The notes beneath the pieces are model-generated. The model did not search any database. It saw nothing but the letters and a program-made list of their open reading frames with translations, and had not been told where the DNA came from. 64,000 nucleotides of DNA from a virus, in the IMG/VR virus record IMGVR_UViG_3300027782_000025, positions 210,626 to 274,625 of that record; one strand, 5' to 3'. Below are positions 15,861-24,010 of this stretch, piece after piece. Position 1 is the stretch's first letter. The number at the start of each line of letters is the position of its first letter. Position numbers and translations under genes: made by a program.

Positions 15861-17060
15861 ATGAAGCCAATTCTATTCGCTATCAAAAGAGGAAGACAAG
15901 TCGCATATCCAGCCATCATAGGTATTAAACGCGACCAAAAGATTTACAAGCAAATCCTTTTTGATAATAGCAACGCAAAATCTATAAGCGATATAAGGAT
16001 TGACCAGTCCAAGATAAAAGCATTATTCGACCATGCGGTTAGCACCAGATGCGCGATAGTCACCAACGATCGCGCATCACTGATCGCCGCTATGGGTTAT
16101 AACAATAGAGCTATCGCCGACAACATCTTCGATCATAACGAAATAATTCATGAAACAAGTGCCCTCGATGAATTTTTAGCATCAACAGATGCTTCCGTTC
16201 AAGAACCATATAAAAAGCTATTGTTTGACGCTGGGTGCGTTTATGATAAACTCTCTGACTTGCCAATTTATGTAAATTACACTCCTCTTAAGTCATCTTG
16301 GTCACATGACACATTTACTGGCAGGAGCAAGTGCACAGGTTTTAATATTCAAGGCTATAACATGCCTGATTTTATCACAAGGGACGGGATCTTCGAAGAT
16401 AAAGTATTACTGCATTTCGACTGGATCTGCGCTGATCTAAGAATAGCATCAGTTGTATCAGGAGATGATGAATTAGAATCAGCTTTTAGGCATGGTGATC
16501 CATACGAGTATCTTTTTGATCGCGCAGGGGACATGTTTACTGATCGCAAGGATAGCAAAATAGCTCTACTTAAGGCAATAAATTCTCTGAATTTTGATAG
16601 TAGCATATTTGATATATGCTATGGAGATCTTAGAACTTGGCTTATAGAGTGCGCCCATAAGCTTACTGAGAGTGAACCCTTGGAGACATTGCTGGGCCGT
16701 AAATTTATTATCCCAAAGGAAAAGACCATATTATCAGGTATTAATGGTGTTCTGCAAGGATCTATAGCCCATGCTATGCAGAACACCATTACGAAAGTTA
16801 ATGCTTTATTTCCAAGACATATTATATGTGACATCCATGATTCTCTAGTAATGTCTTGTGAAAACGACCGAAGTAGCATACAATATATGATAAATAGTGT
16901 AAAATCGATAATGTCGAAACCGCTTGAAGGGCTGATAGATAGGGATATATATTTTCCGTTAAGATACGGCATTGGCAAGAAATGGCGAGAATATAAATAT
17001 AGTAATATACAGAGGGAACATGAACAACAAGAAACTGCAGAAGATACGTCAGAGGGCTAA
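15861..17060 (+). CDS. Divergent family A DNA polymerase domain (PolA-like relic)
   Basis: A 399-residue protein resembling the polymerase domain of DNA polymerase I, with no 3'-5' or 5'-3' exonuclease domain. Recognisable pieces are FTGRSKCTGFNIQGYN (family TGR...NLQ), LLHFDWICADLRIASVVSGD (motif A, DYSQIELR), an interrupted motif B ending in CYGDLRTW, LLGRKFIIP...QGSIAHAMQN (QGTAAD-like) and IICDIHDSLV (motif C, normally HDE). Motif C carries Ser in place of the catalytic Glu, and motif B has an insertion. It may be inactive or have an accessory role beside the split DnaE. The ribosome site is weak. The relationship is fairly clear; activity is doubtful. Confidence 0.65.
   Translation: MKPILFAIKRGRQVAYPAIIGIKRDQKIYKQILFDNSNAKSISDIRIDQSKIKALFDHAVSTRCAIVTNDRASLIAAMGYNNRAIADNIFDHNEIIHETSALDEFLASTDASVQEPYKKLLFDAGCVYDKLSDLPIYVNYTPLKSSWSHDTFTGRSKCTGFNIQGYNMPDFITRDGIFEDKVLLHFDWICADLRIASVVSGDDELESAFRHGDPYEYLFDRAGDMFTDRKDSKIALLKAINSLNFDSSIFDICYGDLRTWLIECAHKLTESEPLETLLGRKFIIPKEKTILSGINGVLQGSIAHAMQNTITKVNALFPRHIICDIHDSLVMSCENDRSSIQYMINSVKSIMSKPLEGLIDRDIYFPLRYGIGKKWREYKYSNIQREHEQQETAEDTSEG
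16992..16999 (+). promoter_or_regulatory. T4-late-like promoter motif TATAAATA (candidate)
   Basis: An exact TATAAATA lies 28 bases before the ATG at 17020, inside the end of the PolA-like gene. T4-type phages use this octamer as the late promoter. The genome is AT-rich, so chance occurrence is possible. Confidence 0.25.
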
Positions 17061-17301
17061 AGAAAAGTCTCTTTTACGAGCAAAACGCAAGATCGAAGCG
17101 GAGCGTCGATTTCAAGAAGGGCGCAAAGAACATATAAGAAAAACGATCAGGAATAGTATCGTCAATGAGATCACCAATAAATCATTTAGTAAAAGTAATT
17201 GGTCTGGAGATAAATCATCTAATAATGATGATGTATTATCAAAGCATAGGACGGTAGGTTTTAACAAGGAATTATTCAACGATGGAAAACGAGAACCGTG
17301 A
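17020..17301 (+). CDS. Small, strongly basic coiled-coil-like protein
   Basis: A 93-residue protein. The ATG at 17020 follows AGAGGGA and overlaps the PolA-like gene by 41 bases. The first half is nearly all Lys, Arg, Gln and Glu (KIRQRAKEKSLLRAKRKIEAE) and should form a long basic helix able to bind nucleic acid. The second half is Ser/Asn-rich. It overlaps the next gene by 20 bases. Function unknown. Confidence 0.5.
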   Translation: MNNKKLQKIRQRAKEKSLLRAKRKIEAERRFQEGRKEHIRKTIRNSIVNEITNKSFSKSNWSGDKSSNNDDVLSKHRTVGFNKELFNDGKREP

Positions 17302-17800
17302 TTGGGTACTGGCAAATGTACCCCGCGAGCTTATTAATTCATCATTGTTTAAATTCAATGTGAAGCTACAAGTCATAGAAAGGCTAGATGACAGCAACAA
17401 GCCAGTCTATAAAGTGATCACTGTCGACATGTTGGCAAATGTCGACATCGATTATGAGACTCTCGAAGAGAATATCTGTGATATTCCAGCCCAATTCGCT
17501 TTCTGGTCTGCTGTGTATTCAGAAGTTAGATTGGGTGTGGCGATTGCTGAACGTAAACTCAAAGTAAGGAGGGCAGAAGCGACAAAAGCGGTTCTGGAAG
17601 AAGCCAGGACAAATAATGTAAAATTGACTGTTGATCAGATTAAAAGTATCGTTGAAGCCGATACATTATTAACCAAAGCTGAGATCTCGTATAGTGAAAT
17701 ACAGATGAAAGCCGGTAAGCTGTATAACATGGTCGAAGCTATAAAAATGAAAGCCGAATTGGCAAGAACACTGGCTGGTTTTAAAAAATTAGAAAGATAA
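17282..17800 (+). CDS. Putative UvsY-like recombination mediator
   Basis: A 172-residue protein directly upstream of the gp32-like gene. The C-terminal 110 residues follow the helical plan of T4 UvsY: an FWSAVYSEVR helix, then ERKLKVRRAEA, then VDQIKSIVEADTLL, then a helix carrying GKLYNMVEAIKMKA and a short closing helix. UvsY loads the recombinase onto gp32-coated DNA. The assignment rests on helix pattern, length and gene order rather than strong identity. The N-terminal 60 residues (beta-rich, VKLQVIERLDD) are extra compared with UvsY. Confidence 0.5.
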   Translation: MENENRDWVLANVPRELINSSLFKFNVKLQVIERLDDSNKPVYKVITVDMLANVDIDYETLEENICDIPAQFAFWSAVYSEVRLGVAIAERKLKVRRAEATKAVLEEARTNNVKLTVDQIKSIVEADTLLTKAEISYSEIQMKAGKLYNMVEAIKMKAELARTLAGFKKLER

Positions 17801-17808
17801 GGTGCAAT

Positions 17809-18762
17809 ATGGCATATGATATTGATGCAATGCGCAAAAAGTTAAATCAGATGACTGGTAAGCAAATGGATGCGGATGAATTCCGCCCCAAAAAGAACGA
17901 AAGCACGACAGAACCTATTAAGTATAGATTCTATGTCTTGCCACCACTTCTTGAGGGTGATGCGCTTAAGAGCGGTGTGGTGAAAAAACCAATGGATTTG
18001 TTTTATATTAAACACGGTTCCCATTGGATCAACAACCGACCTCACCCATGTCCAAGAGCAGCAGGATCGGCTGAAAAATGCCCAGTCTGCCAGTTCGGGT
18101 TTGATCAAATGCGTGATGAAAAAGACGAGGACAAGCGACGAAAAATCCGATCTGATTGGATGCCTTCTGAGAATTATCTTGTCAACGTTTACTTCACCAA
18201 CTGGAAAGGTAATCCAGAAGAACTAAGAGGCAAAGTAAAATTCTTCAATGCCACTTCTACCTGTTTTAAGCTATGGTCACAGGCATTAGAACGTGAAGAT
18301 TGTGGCGATCCTGACGAACCAGAAGCATTTGGTGCTTTCTTCGACGAAAACAATGGTAGTCTATTCGAATTATCTGTCCTTAAACAAGGCAAGAATAATA
18401 GTTATGCTACTAGCGCTTTCAGAAAAGAAAAATCTGGGCCGATGGTTGTCGATGCCGATGGTAAGCCAAATCCAAAGGGGTTAGCAGCTCTTCTAAAGCT
18501 GAGAGTCAATCTTTGGGAAAAAGTCCAGATGCCTGACGCTGATGCTCTAAAATCACTCCTCAATAGTGTTATCAATGGTGATGAATATACCCCTCCTAGC
18601 AACAACAAAGCAGATACCAGTTTTGATGTTGATGAGTTGGAAGGTAAGGCACCAGCGAAGCCAACACTAGCGAAGGGTGCAGGGGAAAAAATAAGTAAAC
18701 CCAGCAGTGCGACTTCCGATACGGAAATCGATAATCTGCTTGGGCAGCTTAATGACGATTAA
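17809..18762 (+). CDS. gp32-like single-stranded DNA-binding protein
   Basis: A 317-residue protein, close to the length of T4 gp32 (301). The core has an OB-fold-like beta pattern with an embedded zinc site (His at about 69-72, Cys at 81, 91 and 94: HPCPR...CPVCQF), the hallmark of gp32. The C-terminal 65 residues are linker-like and end in an acidic tail (DNLLGQLNDD), as used by single-strand binding proteins to recruit partners. It coats single-stranded DNA during replication and recombination. AAGGTG precedes the ATG. It likely works with RecA, the UvsY-like protein and the helicase. Confidence 0.82.
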   Translation: MAYDIDAMRKKLNQMTGKQMDADEFRPKKNESTTEPIKYRFYVLPPLLEGDALKSGVVKKPMDLFYIKHGSHWINNRPHPCPRAAGSAEKCPVCQFGFDQMRDEKDEDKRRKIRSDWMPSENYLVNVYFTNWKGNPEELRGKVKFFNATSTCFKLWSQALEREDCGDPDEPEAFGAFFDENNGSLFELSVLKQGKNNSYATSAFRKEKSGPMVVDADGKPNPKGLAALLKLRVNLWEKVQMPDADALKSLLNSVINGDEYTPPSNNKADTSFDVDELEGKAPAKPTLAKGAGEKISKPSSATSDTEIDNLLGQLNDD

Positions 18763-18773
18763 GAGGTCCGACA

Positions 18774-19049
18774 ATGGCTATCGGTGTACATTTTGTACGT
18801 TTGGGTTTATTCACAGTTGATATCAACGGCGCTAGGATCGACAAAAGCGGTCTTGGCGCCTCTATCAATACCATGAAATCTACTAGTATGGAATTTCTGG
18901 TTATCCCTGACGCAGCTGTTCCTAATTCGTCTGGTTATCCTACGATGAAGGAATTTATAAAGCTAGAAGCAGACGATAACTTCGTAGTAAGTCACATCGA
19001 CCAATCAATTATAATCACATATAATCAGTCACAAGTTAATTCCGCTTGA
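18774..19049 (+). CDS. Small hypothetical beta-rich protein
   Basis: A 91-residue protein following the gp32-like gene by 11 bases with an AGAGG site. It is beta-rich (GVHFVRLGLFTVDINGARI) and has no Cys or membrane segment. The linkage suggests co-expression with the single-strand binding protein. It is not recognised. Confidence 0.55.
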   Translation: MAIGVHFVRLGLFTVDINGARIDKSGLGASINTMKSTSMEFLVIPDAAVPNSSGYPTMKEFIKLEADDNFVVSHIDQSIIITYNQSQVNSA

Positions 19050-19067
19050 TGTAAGTAATTAAGAATT

Positions 19068-19107
19068 AATTCCGTATTATTTCATTGGTGACACCGATGG
19101 CGGAATT
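19068..19107. other. Nested inverted repeat in the gap after 19049
   Basis: AATTCCG (19068-19074) and CGGAATT (19101-19107) flank an inner near-palindrome TTGGTGACACCGA. It may be a weak terminator or an operator between the single-strand binding operon and the nuclease gene. No T-run follows it. Confidence 0.35.
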
Positions 19108-19156
19108 ATTATATCATTTATTTAATCACGGACATCACCGAAAAGGCTAGTGCTAA

Positions 19157-19825
19157 ATGTCAGAAGAAGTGACCAAAAAACCAGATAGGTCGAGAATAGG
19201 TAAATCTAATGTTAGAAAGGGTAAGACATTAGAAAGAAGAGTAGCTCACCTTTTAACTGACTGGACAGGGGTCGAGTTCAGAAGGCGAAGAGTCGAAGGT
19301 CGAGACGCCACAGTGGTTGAGCGTGAATCGACTGCTGATGTTATACCTGTAAAAGGGATGGTACATTGCTCCATCGAGGCCAAATCTGGTCATGGCTTTA
19401 GTCTTGATGCACTGTTAAGTAGCCATGAAACTACAATTTTTACGAGTTGGTGGCACCAAGCAACATATGATTGCACGATTTTAGAAACAGTATTTAAACG
19501 CTTATTTTTTCCGATGCTTTTCTTTAAGCCGCACGCGAATTTTGATTGGGTCGCTGTTGACCAGCGATTATTCCTATATAACATCTTAAAGCCAAGTGTC
19601 ACCGCAGCTGCAAATTATGCAAAAGCAATCGAAGTCAATCAACCGATATGGTTTCCGAGTATTTCATATGGGTATTACCATATAGCGCCTAAAATATCCT
19701 TAAACGTTAGTCATTCTAAGAACAATAAAGTATTCGAATCTCTGCAGCTGCCATCTTTGTTTTTTTGCAGATGGAAAGACTTTGCTGCAAACATAGACCC
19801 CACTTCATTTTTCGTGGAAACATAA
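19157..19825 (+). CDS. PD-(D/E)XK nuclease, Holliday-junction-resolvase-like
   Basis: A 222-residue protein. The first 90 residues follow the archaeal Holliday resolvase/PD-(D/E)XK plan: KGKTLERRVAHLL (with Glu26), a strand containing FRRRRVEGRD, the catalytic Asp in TADVIPV (D61), and Glu-x-Lys in CSIEAKSGHG (E74, K76). Such enzymes cut branched DNA before packaging or during repair. The C-terminal half (aromatic, FLYNILKPS) is unlike standard resolvases. Its position after the recombination genes fits a junction nuclease. The exact substrate is inferred. Confidence 0.65.
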   Translation: MSEEVTKKPDRSRIGKSNVRKGKTLERRVAHLLTDWTGVEFRRRRVEGRDATVVERESTADVIPVKGMVHCSIEAKSGHGFSLDALLSSHETTIFTSWWHQATYDCTILETVFKRLFFPMLFFKPHANFDWVAVDQRLFLYNILKPSVTAAANYAKAIEVNQPIWFPSISYGYYHIAPKISLNVSHSKNNKVFESLQLPSLFFCRWKDFAANIDPTSFFVET

Positions 19826-19840
19826 TGTAGGAGATGCACT

Positions 19841-19990
19841 ATGGGCTGCTGCGGAAATAAAACCAGAGTTATACCGATTAATAATATTGAGAGAGTGTCT
19901 GCAGCTAAACATAAACCAGTTATTGATCGTATAAATGTTAGACAAACACCACCGAAATACCCAACTAAAATCGATAGGCATAGGGTGTAA
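19841..19990 (+). CDS. Very small MGCCG-starting protein
   Basis: A 49-residue frame with a good TAGGAGA site before its ATG. It starts MGCCGNKTRVIP and ends in a basic Pro-rich tail (KYPTKIDRHRV). The next gene, two bases later, begins MGCGCGSS, so the two are probably related small proteins. Tight packing and the ribosome site support a real gene. Function unknown; the Cys cluster may bind metal. Confidence 0.55.
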   Translation: MGCCGNKTRVIPINNIERVSAAKHKPVIDRINVRQTPPKYPTKIDRHRV

Positions 19991-19992
19991 TT

Positions 19993-20259
19993 ATGGGATG
20001 TGGATGCGGATCTAGCGGTGTACAAAGGTCACAACCAGTGACTGAACAAGTTCGGCCACAAGCTGCCGAACAAGCCAGACCGCAGAAAGTCATACAAATC
20101 AGAAGTGCTTCTCGGCCAGAAATTGCGCCGATAGCATCAGCAGCAGCTCCAAACATTATAAAGTGCCCTAAATGCGATAGCCATACAATTCGTGTAAATA
20201 TTTCTGGACGTCAAAGAATACAATGTTCTAACAGCAACTGCAGGAAAATCCTATCGTGA
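19993..20259 (+). CDS. MGCGCG-starting zinc-ribbon protein
   Basis: An 88-residue protein. It begins MGCGCGSSG, followed by a Gln/Pro/Arg-rich linker, then a zinc ribbon CPKC...CSNSNC (residues 58-83) with basic residues between the knuckles (RVNISGRQRIQ). Similar ribbons occur in transcription and RNA-processing proteins. It overlaps the next gene by four bases (GTGA). Paired with the preceding 49-residue gene, which has the same kind of Cys-rich start. Confidence 0.55.
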   Translation: MGCGCGSSGVQRSQPVTEQVRPQAAEQARPQKVIQIRSASRPEIAPIASAAAPNIIKCPKCDSHTIRVNISGRQRIQCSNSNCRKILS

Positions 20260-20642
20260 TAGCAGATATAATTAGCTTAGCACTTATAAGTGTGGCTGCC
20301 GAAAGAATAACCGAGATATTAGTAGCCAGTAAATTAGTCCAGCCTTTTAGGGACATATTAAGAGATAAAAACATAAACAGTATGTCTAATTATGGTTTAT
20401 GGTGGTTTTTAGACAGTGTATTTCAGTGTGGTTATTGTATGTCAGTCTGGGTAAGCATTTCATTGTCTTGGCTGACACCAGCTTTAATCAATGACAATTT
20501 TTATATAAATTATATATTAATGATATTTGTGGTTCATGGTTTTGCTAATTTTTATCATGTTTTTTTTGAATATGCTAGAAGAGGTCGAGCTAAATATTTT
20601 GAAGTTAATCTTGGGTACAAAAGGGTCAATGAAGATGGATGA
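20256..20642 (+). CDS. DUF1360-like membrane protein
   Basis: A 128-residue membrane protein starting at GTG, with AGGAAA upstream. It matches the DUF1360 pattern: AERITEILVASKLVQPFR, then WWFLDSVFQCGYCMSVWV. It has three likely membrane segments (about 3-20, 50-75 and 85-105). This family occurs in phages and Gram-positive bacteria and has no known role. The Cys pair CGYC sits at the membrane edge. Confidence 0.65.
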   Translation: MIADIISLALISVAAERITEILVASKLVQPFRDILRDKNINSMSNYGLWWFLDSVFQCGYCMSVWVSISLSWLTPALINDNFYINYILMIFVVHGFANFYHVFFEYARRGRAKYFEVNLGYKRVNEDG

Positions 20643-21135
20643 AATAGAACAATTAAAGAGTAGAGAAGAAAATCGGCTATCGCCCGAAGTCCTCAGGCCA
20701 ACGGTGGTTAGAACTATCGATGATATTAAAATTATATTATCAGAAATAGACCCAACAAGAGCAACAGCTAGTAAAGAATTAGATATAGTAACGCTAATGG
20801 ACGTACCAAATGGTATGCCTAACCAACGCTACCAAGTAACAGCTAAAACAAGATCTAAGACTAAACGCGAATATCTCATAGAAGGCATGGAGATAGTTAA
20901 AAAGACTATCGAATTTTCTAAAGAAGAACCGATATCAACAATGGTTAACGGTATCGAAGTAAAGCCTGCAAGGATGCTTGATCGCACTACCATGAGAGCT
21001 TGGGTAGATAATTTGATCAGTCATTGGTTAGGGGCAGCAAGAGAAGGTCTTTTGATAACTTGGAAATTAGAAGACGGTTATCAATACAACTATGAGATTT
21101 ATGGCCACAAACTCACCAGAACCAAAATCGCGTGA
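20629..21135 (+). CDS. Hypothetical protein
   Basis: A 168-residue protein. Two ATGs lie two codons apart (20629 and 20635); the first is chosen because AAAAGGG is closer to normal spacing. It is helical and charged, with no Cys and a C-terminal segment rich in Trp and Tyr (WVDNLISHWLGAAREGLLI). It overlaps the preceding gene by 14 bases. Unrecognised. Confidence 0.5.
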   Translation: MKMDEIEQLKSREENRLSPEVLRPTVVRTIDDIKIILSEIDPTRATASKELDIVTLMDVPNGMPNQRYQVTAKTRSKTKREYLIEGMEIVKKTIEFSKEEPISTMVNGIEVKPARMLDRTTMRAWVDNLISHWLGAAREGLLITWKLEDGYQYNYEIYGHKLTRTKIA

Positions 21136-21442
21136 AGTGGTTTTACCACCACTCATACAGTATCGTGATCTTGCTAATTATGTCCCAGCTTACGGTGACT
21201 TCTTAGTATGGTCGGGCTGGCTTTCAACTTGGTGCGGTGTGGTCACTAATTATAATAAAGAAACTAAAGACTTGTCGATTATTTTTAATAGCGTACCTTT
21301 TGTCCTTTTTACTCTATCTCCTTCTGAACAGGAGAAAGAAACCAAAGTCATTAAACTAGAGGCTATAAAAAATGCGCCGAAAGGGAAGTACGCCGTCCAA
21401 CAAAGAGATTATTCCTCAAGTGCGGCCATCTGGTATATCTAA
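21101..21442 (+). CDS. Hypothetical beta-rich protein
   Basis: A 113-residue protein starting at ATG 21101 (a second ATG at 21092 is in frame). The middle is beta-rich with several Trp (YGDFLVWSGWLSTWCGVV), like small barrel proteins. It overlaps both neighbours by 35 bases or more, so the frame is well bounded only in its central part. Function unknown. Confidence 0.45.
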   Translation: MATNSPEPKSREVVLPPLIQYRDLANYVPAYGDFLVWSGWLSTWCGVVTNYNKETKDLSIIFNSVPFVLFTLSPSEQEKETKVIKLEAIKNAPKGKYAVQQRDYSSSAAIWYI

Positions 21443-22049
21443 CCAGCCTAACGCTACAGCACCGATGCCAAAACCGCCAGCGGTTCTAAGGTATCCGGAA
21501 ATGCTTGGCGAAGACTACTTACCAGCCATTAAAGATACTTTGGCTTACGTTATAAAGCCATATGCTTTAGAAGGCTTATCGGTTATAATATCAAAAGACG
21601 AAAAATCTGACAATATTATGATATTATTTGCCGATTGGTTTGGAAATAAATTAGACTTATTAGAAAAAACGAATAAATTAGTGATAATGGCAGACGCATT
21701 CTTAGCTAACAATGTGCAAATTCTAATAAATTTCATGAAAATGATAAAAGTAAAACAAGCACAATACTTTTTCTCAGGTACAACTTATGAAGAAATGATA
21801 CTGGTCGATATGCAGACCTCTATAAATAAAATGTGCGGACCAGGGATGATTAGAGATTTATTCAGCAAGATAATGAAGACGCAAGAAGTTTTAAAAGTAG
21901 AACCGATCGATGAGAGGGCTATAAGCGCTATAAACACCGGCAATGGTATCTATGAAGGAGATATCATTTTAAAACCTTCTAGATTTAGACAATACCATAA
22001 TCTAGAAAAGGGGCTTTATACTCCGTTATATGTGAAAATAACCAGATGA
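21372..22049 (+). CDS. Hypothetical protein before the glycosyltransferase genes
   Basis: A 225-residue protein with AGAGG nine bases before the ATG. The first 35 residues are Pro-rich and disordered. The rest is a mixed helix/strand domain (VIKPYALEGLSVIISK; NKLVIMADAFLANNVQ). No catalytic motif is visible. Its stop overlaps the glycosyltransferase start (ATGA), making it the first gene of the glycan operon or the last of the preceding one. Confidence 0.5.
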   Translation: MRRKGSTPSNKEIIPQVRPSGISNQPNATAPMPKPPAVLRYPEMLGEDYLPAIKDTLAYVIKPYALEGLSVIISKDEKSDNIMILFADWFGNKLDLLEKTNKLVIMADAFLANNVQILINFMKMIKVKQAQYFFSGTTYEEMILVDMQTSINKMCGPGMIRDLFSKIMKTQEVLKVEPIDERAISAINTGNGIYEGDIILKPSRFRQYHNLEKGLYTPLYVKITR

Positions 22050-24010
22050 AACTATTTGTAAATAATCACCAAGATATCCAAAAATTAACAGATGCTCAGG
22101 GCAAAGTTGTTCAGGTACGACCAAATCAAAAAATCCTGTTGCCAGATTATTTTGATAAATACGTCACATCTGGGCATTTAGTTCACGCTAGAGCGCCTAC
22201 ATCAGGAACTCGCAGCGCCGCTAGCCACACTAAAAACAGACAGTCAAACAGCCTATTAGAACGAAGAAACAAAAAAACCGAAACTAACATAATAAACCCC
22301 GAAAACAATCCATCGATACCAACGACTAAAAATAATCGCCAAAATATGCAAAGAGCCGAAATCCAAAGGCCGCAAGTACGCAGCCAAAGGCAGAATGCTG
22401 TCAGGCAAAAGAAAATACACACGTCGCCAAGGCAGGTCGATAGCCAAAATAAATTTAAAGGTAAATCTATACCCAATCCAAGGGAGCAACATATTTATGA
22501 TCAATCAGACAATCTGTCTGGAATTATAAACATCAGTAATGATATCGGAGTCGGAATACTATCATATAATAGACAGCAAAGCTTAAAAAGACTAGTTGAT
22601 TCTATTATAAAAAACACTAATTTATCGAAGACCACTATCTTCATAAGCGATGATGGTAGCACAGAACCGGAAACAATAAGTTATCTAAGCAAATTAGCAG
22701 CGACGAACCGATTTTGTATCATCATGAATGATAAGAATTTAGGAATAGCCGGCAATAGCAATCGACTTTTGCAATGTCTCCAAAGATTTAAATACGGCAT
22801 TATTTTAAATGATGATGTTGAAATCACCAGTTCTGGCTGGGAATATTTCTATCCTGACGCCATGCAAATTACTCAATTTAAGCATTTCATATATAGAGAA
22901 AAAAACATATACGGCGCCACCATAGGCGACCCATATAATGTCAAAGGCATAAATCTTTTAAAAAGCGACAATCAACCACAGGGTGCTGTTCTTGCATATG
23001 AGACATCTGCAGTAGAGAAGATCGGATTCTTCAACGAGGCTTATGGGCAGTATGGCATGGAGCATGTTGATTGGTCGACTAAGTTTAATGATTTTAGTCT
23101 ACACGATGTTAATGGATTTTTTGATGTCTATGGTTCGAGTCGTTATTTCTTATTACATAATGAAAAATCATCTGTACCAGAAAGAAGCGAAAAATTGCAA
23201 TTCGCTAGAAATCTTTTCAGAAATCGAGAAATAAAGAAGTATAATCACTCTGAAGATTCTAAAACCGATTCTATTAGCGTTGTAATACCTTATAGGTCAC
23301 AAGACCGATCAGCATCAGTTATTACCGTTATAGATAGTATAAAAGGACAATTATTCCCAACGATCAATATAATATTATCAGAGCACGATCATAAAGCCAC
23401 CATTGATACGACTGCTATTTTACCATCGATATGTCTCCATATTCACGCAGAATCTGAAGAACCATTTAATAAATCAAAAGCTTTCAATGGTGGTGTCGAC
23501 ATAGCAAAAGATGATTATCTTATATTGCATGACGCTGACATGCTAGTACCAAATTATTATGTGTCAGAAGTCTATAAGACTTTATTATTTAACAGTAGTT
23601 GCCATCTAGGGAAAGATGTGAGTTACTATGATAATAATGACACAGACATAATCAATCGTGAAAAGCGTGTGTTCAAGCCGCAGAATTTTGAGCGTTACGT
23701 ATCATACTTTGAAGGTGGATCATTAGCATGTACCAAAAAATATTACAGCGAAATAGGTGGTTTTTATGAGGCCTATTCAGGATATGGCTGCGAAGATTGC
23801 GACTTTTATGCTAGATTAATCGCTGGTGGAAATTTTAAAGATGATCGTCGCATATCGCTTTACCATTTAAACCATCCAAGAAGCGATAAATGGCAAAAAT
23901 TTCACGACCAAAATGTAAAGCTAGAGACTACGCTTAAAACATTATCAAATATTGCAAGAATCGCTGATGCTAAAAATTTATTAATACGAAAAGGATATAA
24001 AACAATATGA
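22046..24010 (+). CDS. Two-domain GT-A glycosyltransferase with a phage-specific N-terminal extension
   Basis: A 654-residue protein. Residues 1-50 form a small domain (VVQVRPNQKILLPDYF), and about 50-160 are disordered and rich in Gln, Arg and Asn. The first GT-A domain (about 168-390) has GILSYNR, ISDDGST and LNDDVE. The second (about 410-640) has SVVIPYR, LHDADM and GGSLACTKKYY...GCEDCDF, the Glyco_transf_7C pattern of chondroitin-synthase-like enzymes. It probably adds two different sugars in turn. The acceptor is unknown; virion proteins encoded just downstream are candidates. It overlaps the next gene by four bases. Confidence 0.78.
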   Translation: MKLFVNNHQDIQKLTDAQGKVVQVRPNQKILLPDYFDKYVTSGHLVHARAPTSGTRSAASHTKNRQSNSLLERRNKKTETNIINPENNPSIPTTKNNRQNMQRAEIQRPQVRSQRQNAVRQKKIHTSPRQVDSQNKFKGKSIPNPREQHIYDQSDNLSGIINISNDIGVGILSYNRQQSLKRLVDSIIKNTNLSKTTIFISDDGSTEPETISYLSKLAATNRFCIIMNDKNLGIAGNSNRLLQCLQRFKYGIILNDDVEITSSGWEYFYPDAMQITQFKHFIYREKNIYGATIGDPYNVKGINLLKSDNQPQGAVLAYETSAVEKIGFFNEAYGQYGMEHVDWSTKFNDFSLHDVNGFFDVYGSSRYFLLHNEKSSVPERSEKLQFARNLFRNREIKKYNHSEDSKTDSISVVIPYRSQDRSASVITVIDSIKGQLFPTINIILSEHDHKATIDTTAILPSICLHIHAESEEPFNKSKAFNGGVDIAKDDYLILHDADMLVPNYYVSEVYKTLLFNSSCHLGKDVSYYDNNDTDIINREKRVFKPQNFERYVSYFEGGSLACTKKYYSEIGGFYEAYSGYGCEDCDFYARLIAGGNFKDDRRISLYHLNHPRSDKWQKFHDQNVKLETTLKTLSNIARIADAKNLLIRKGYKTI

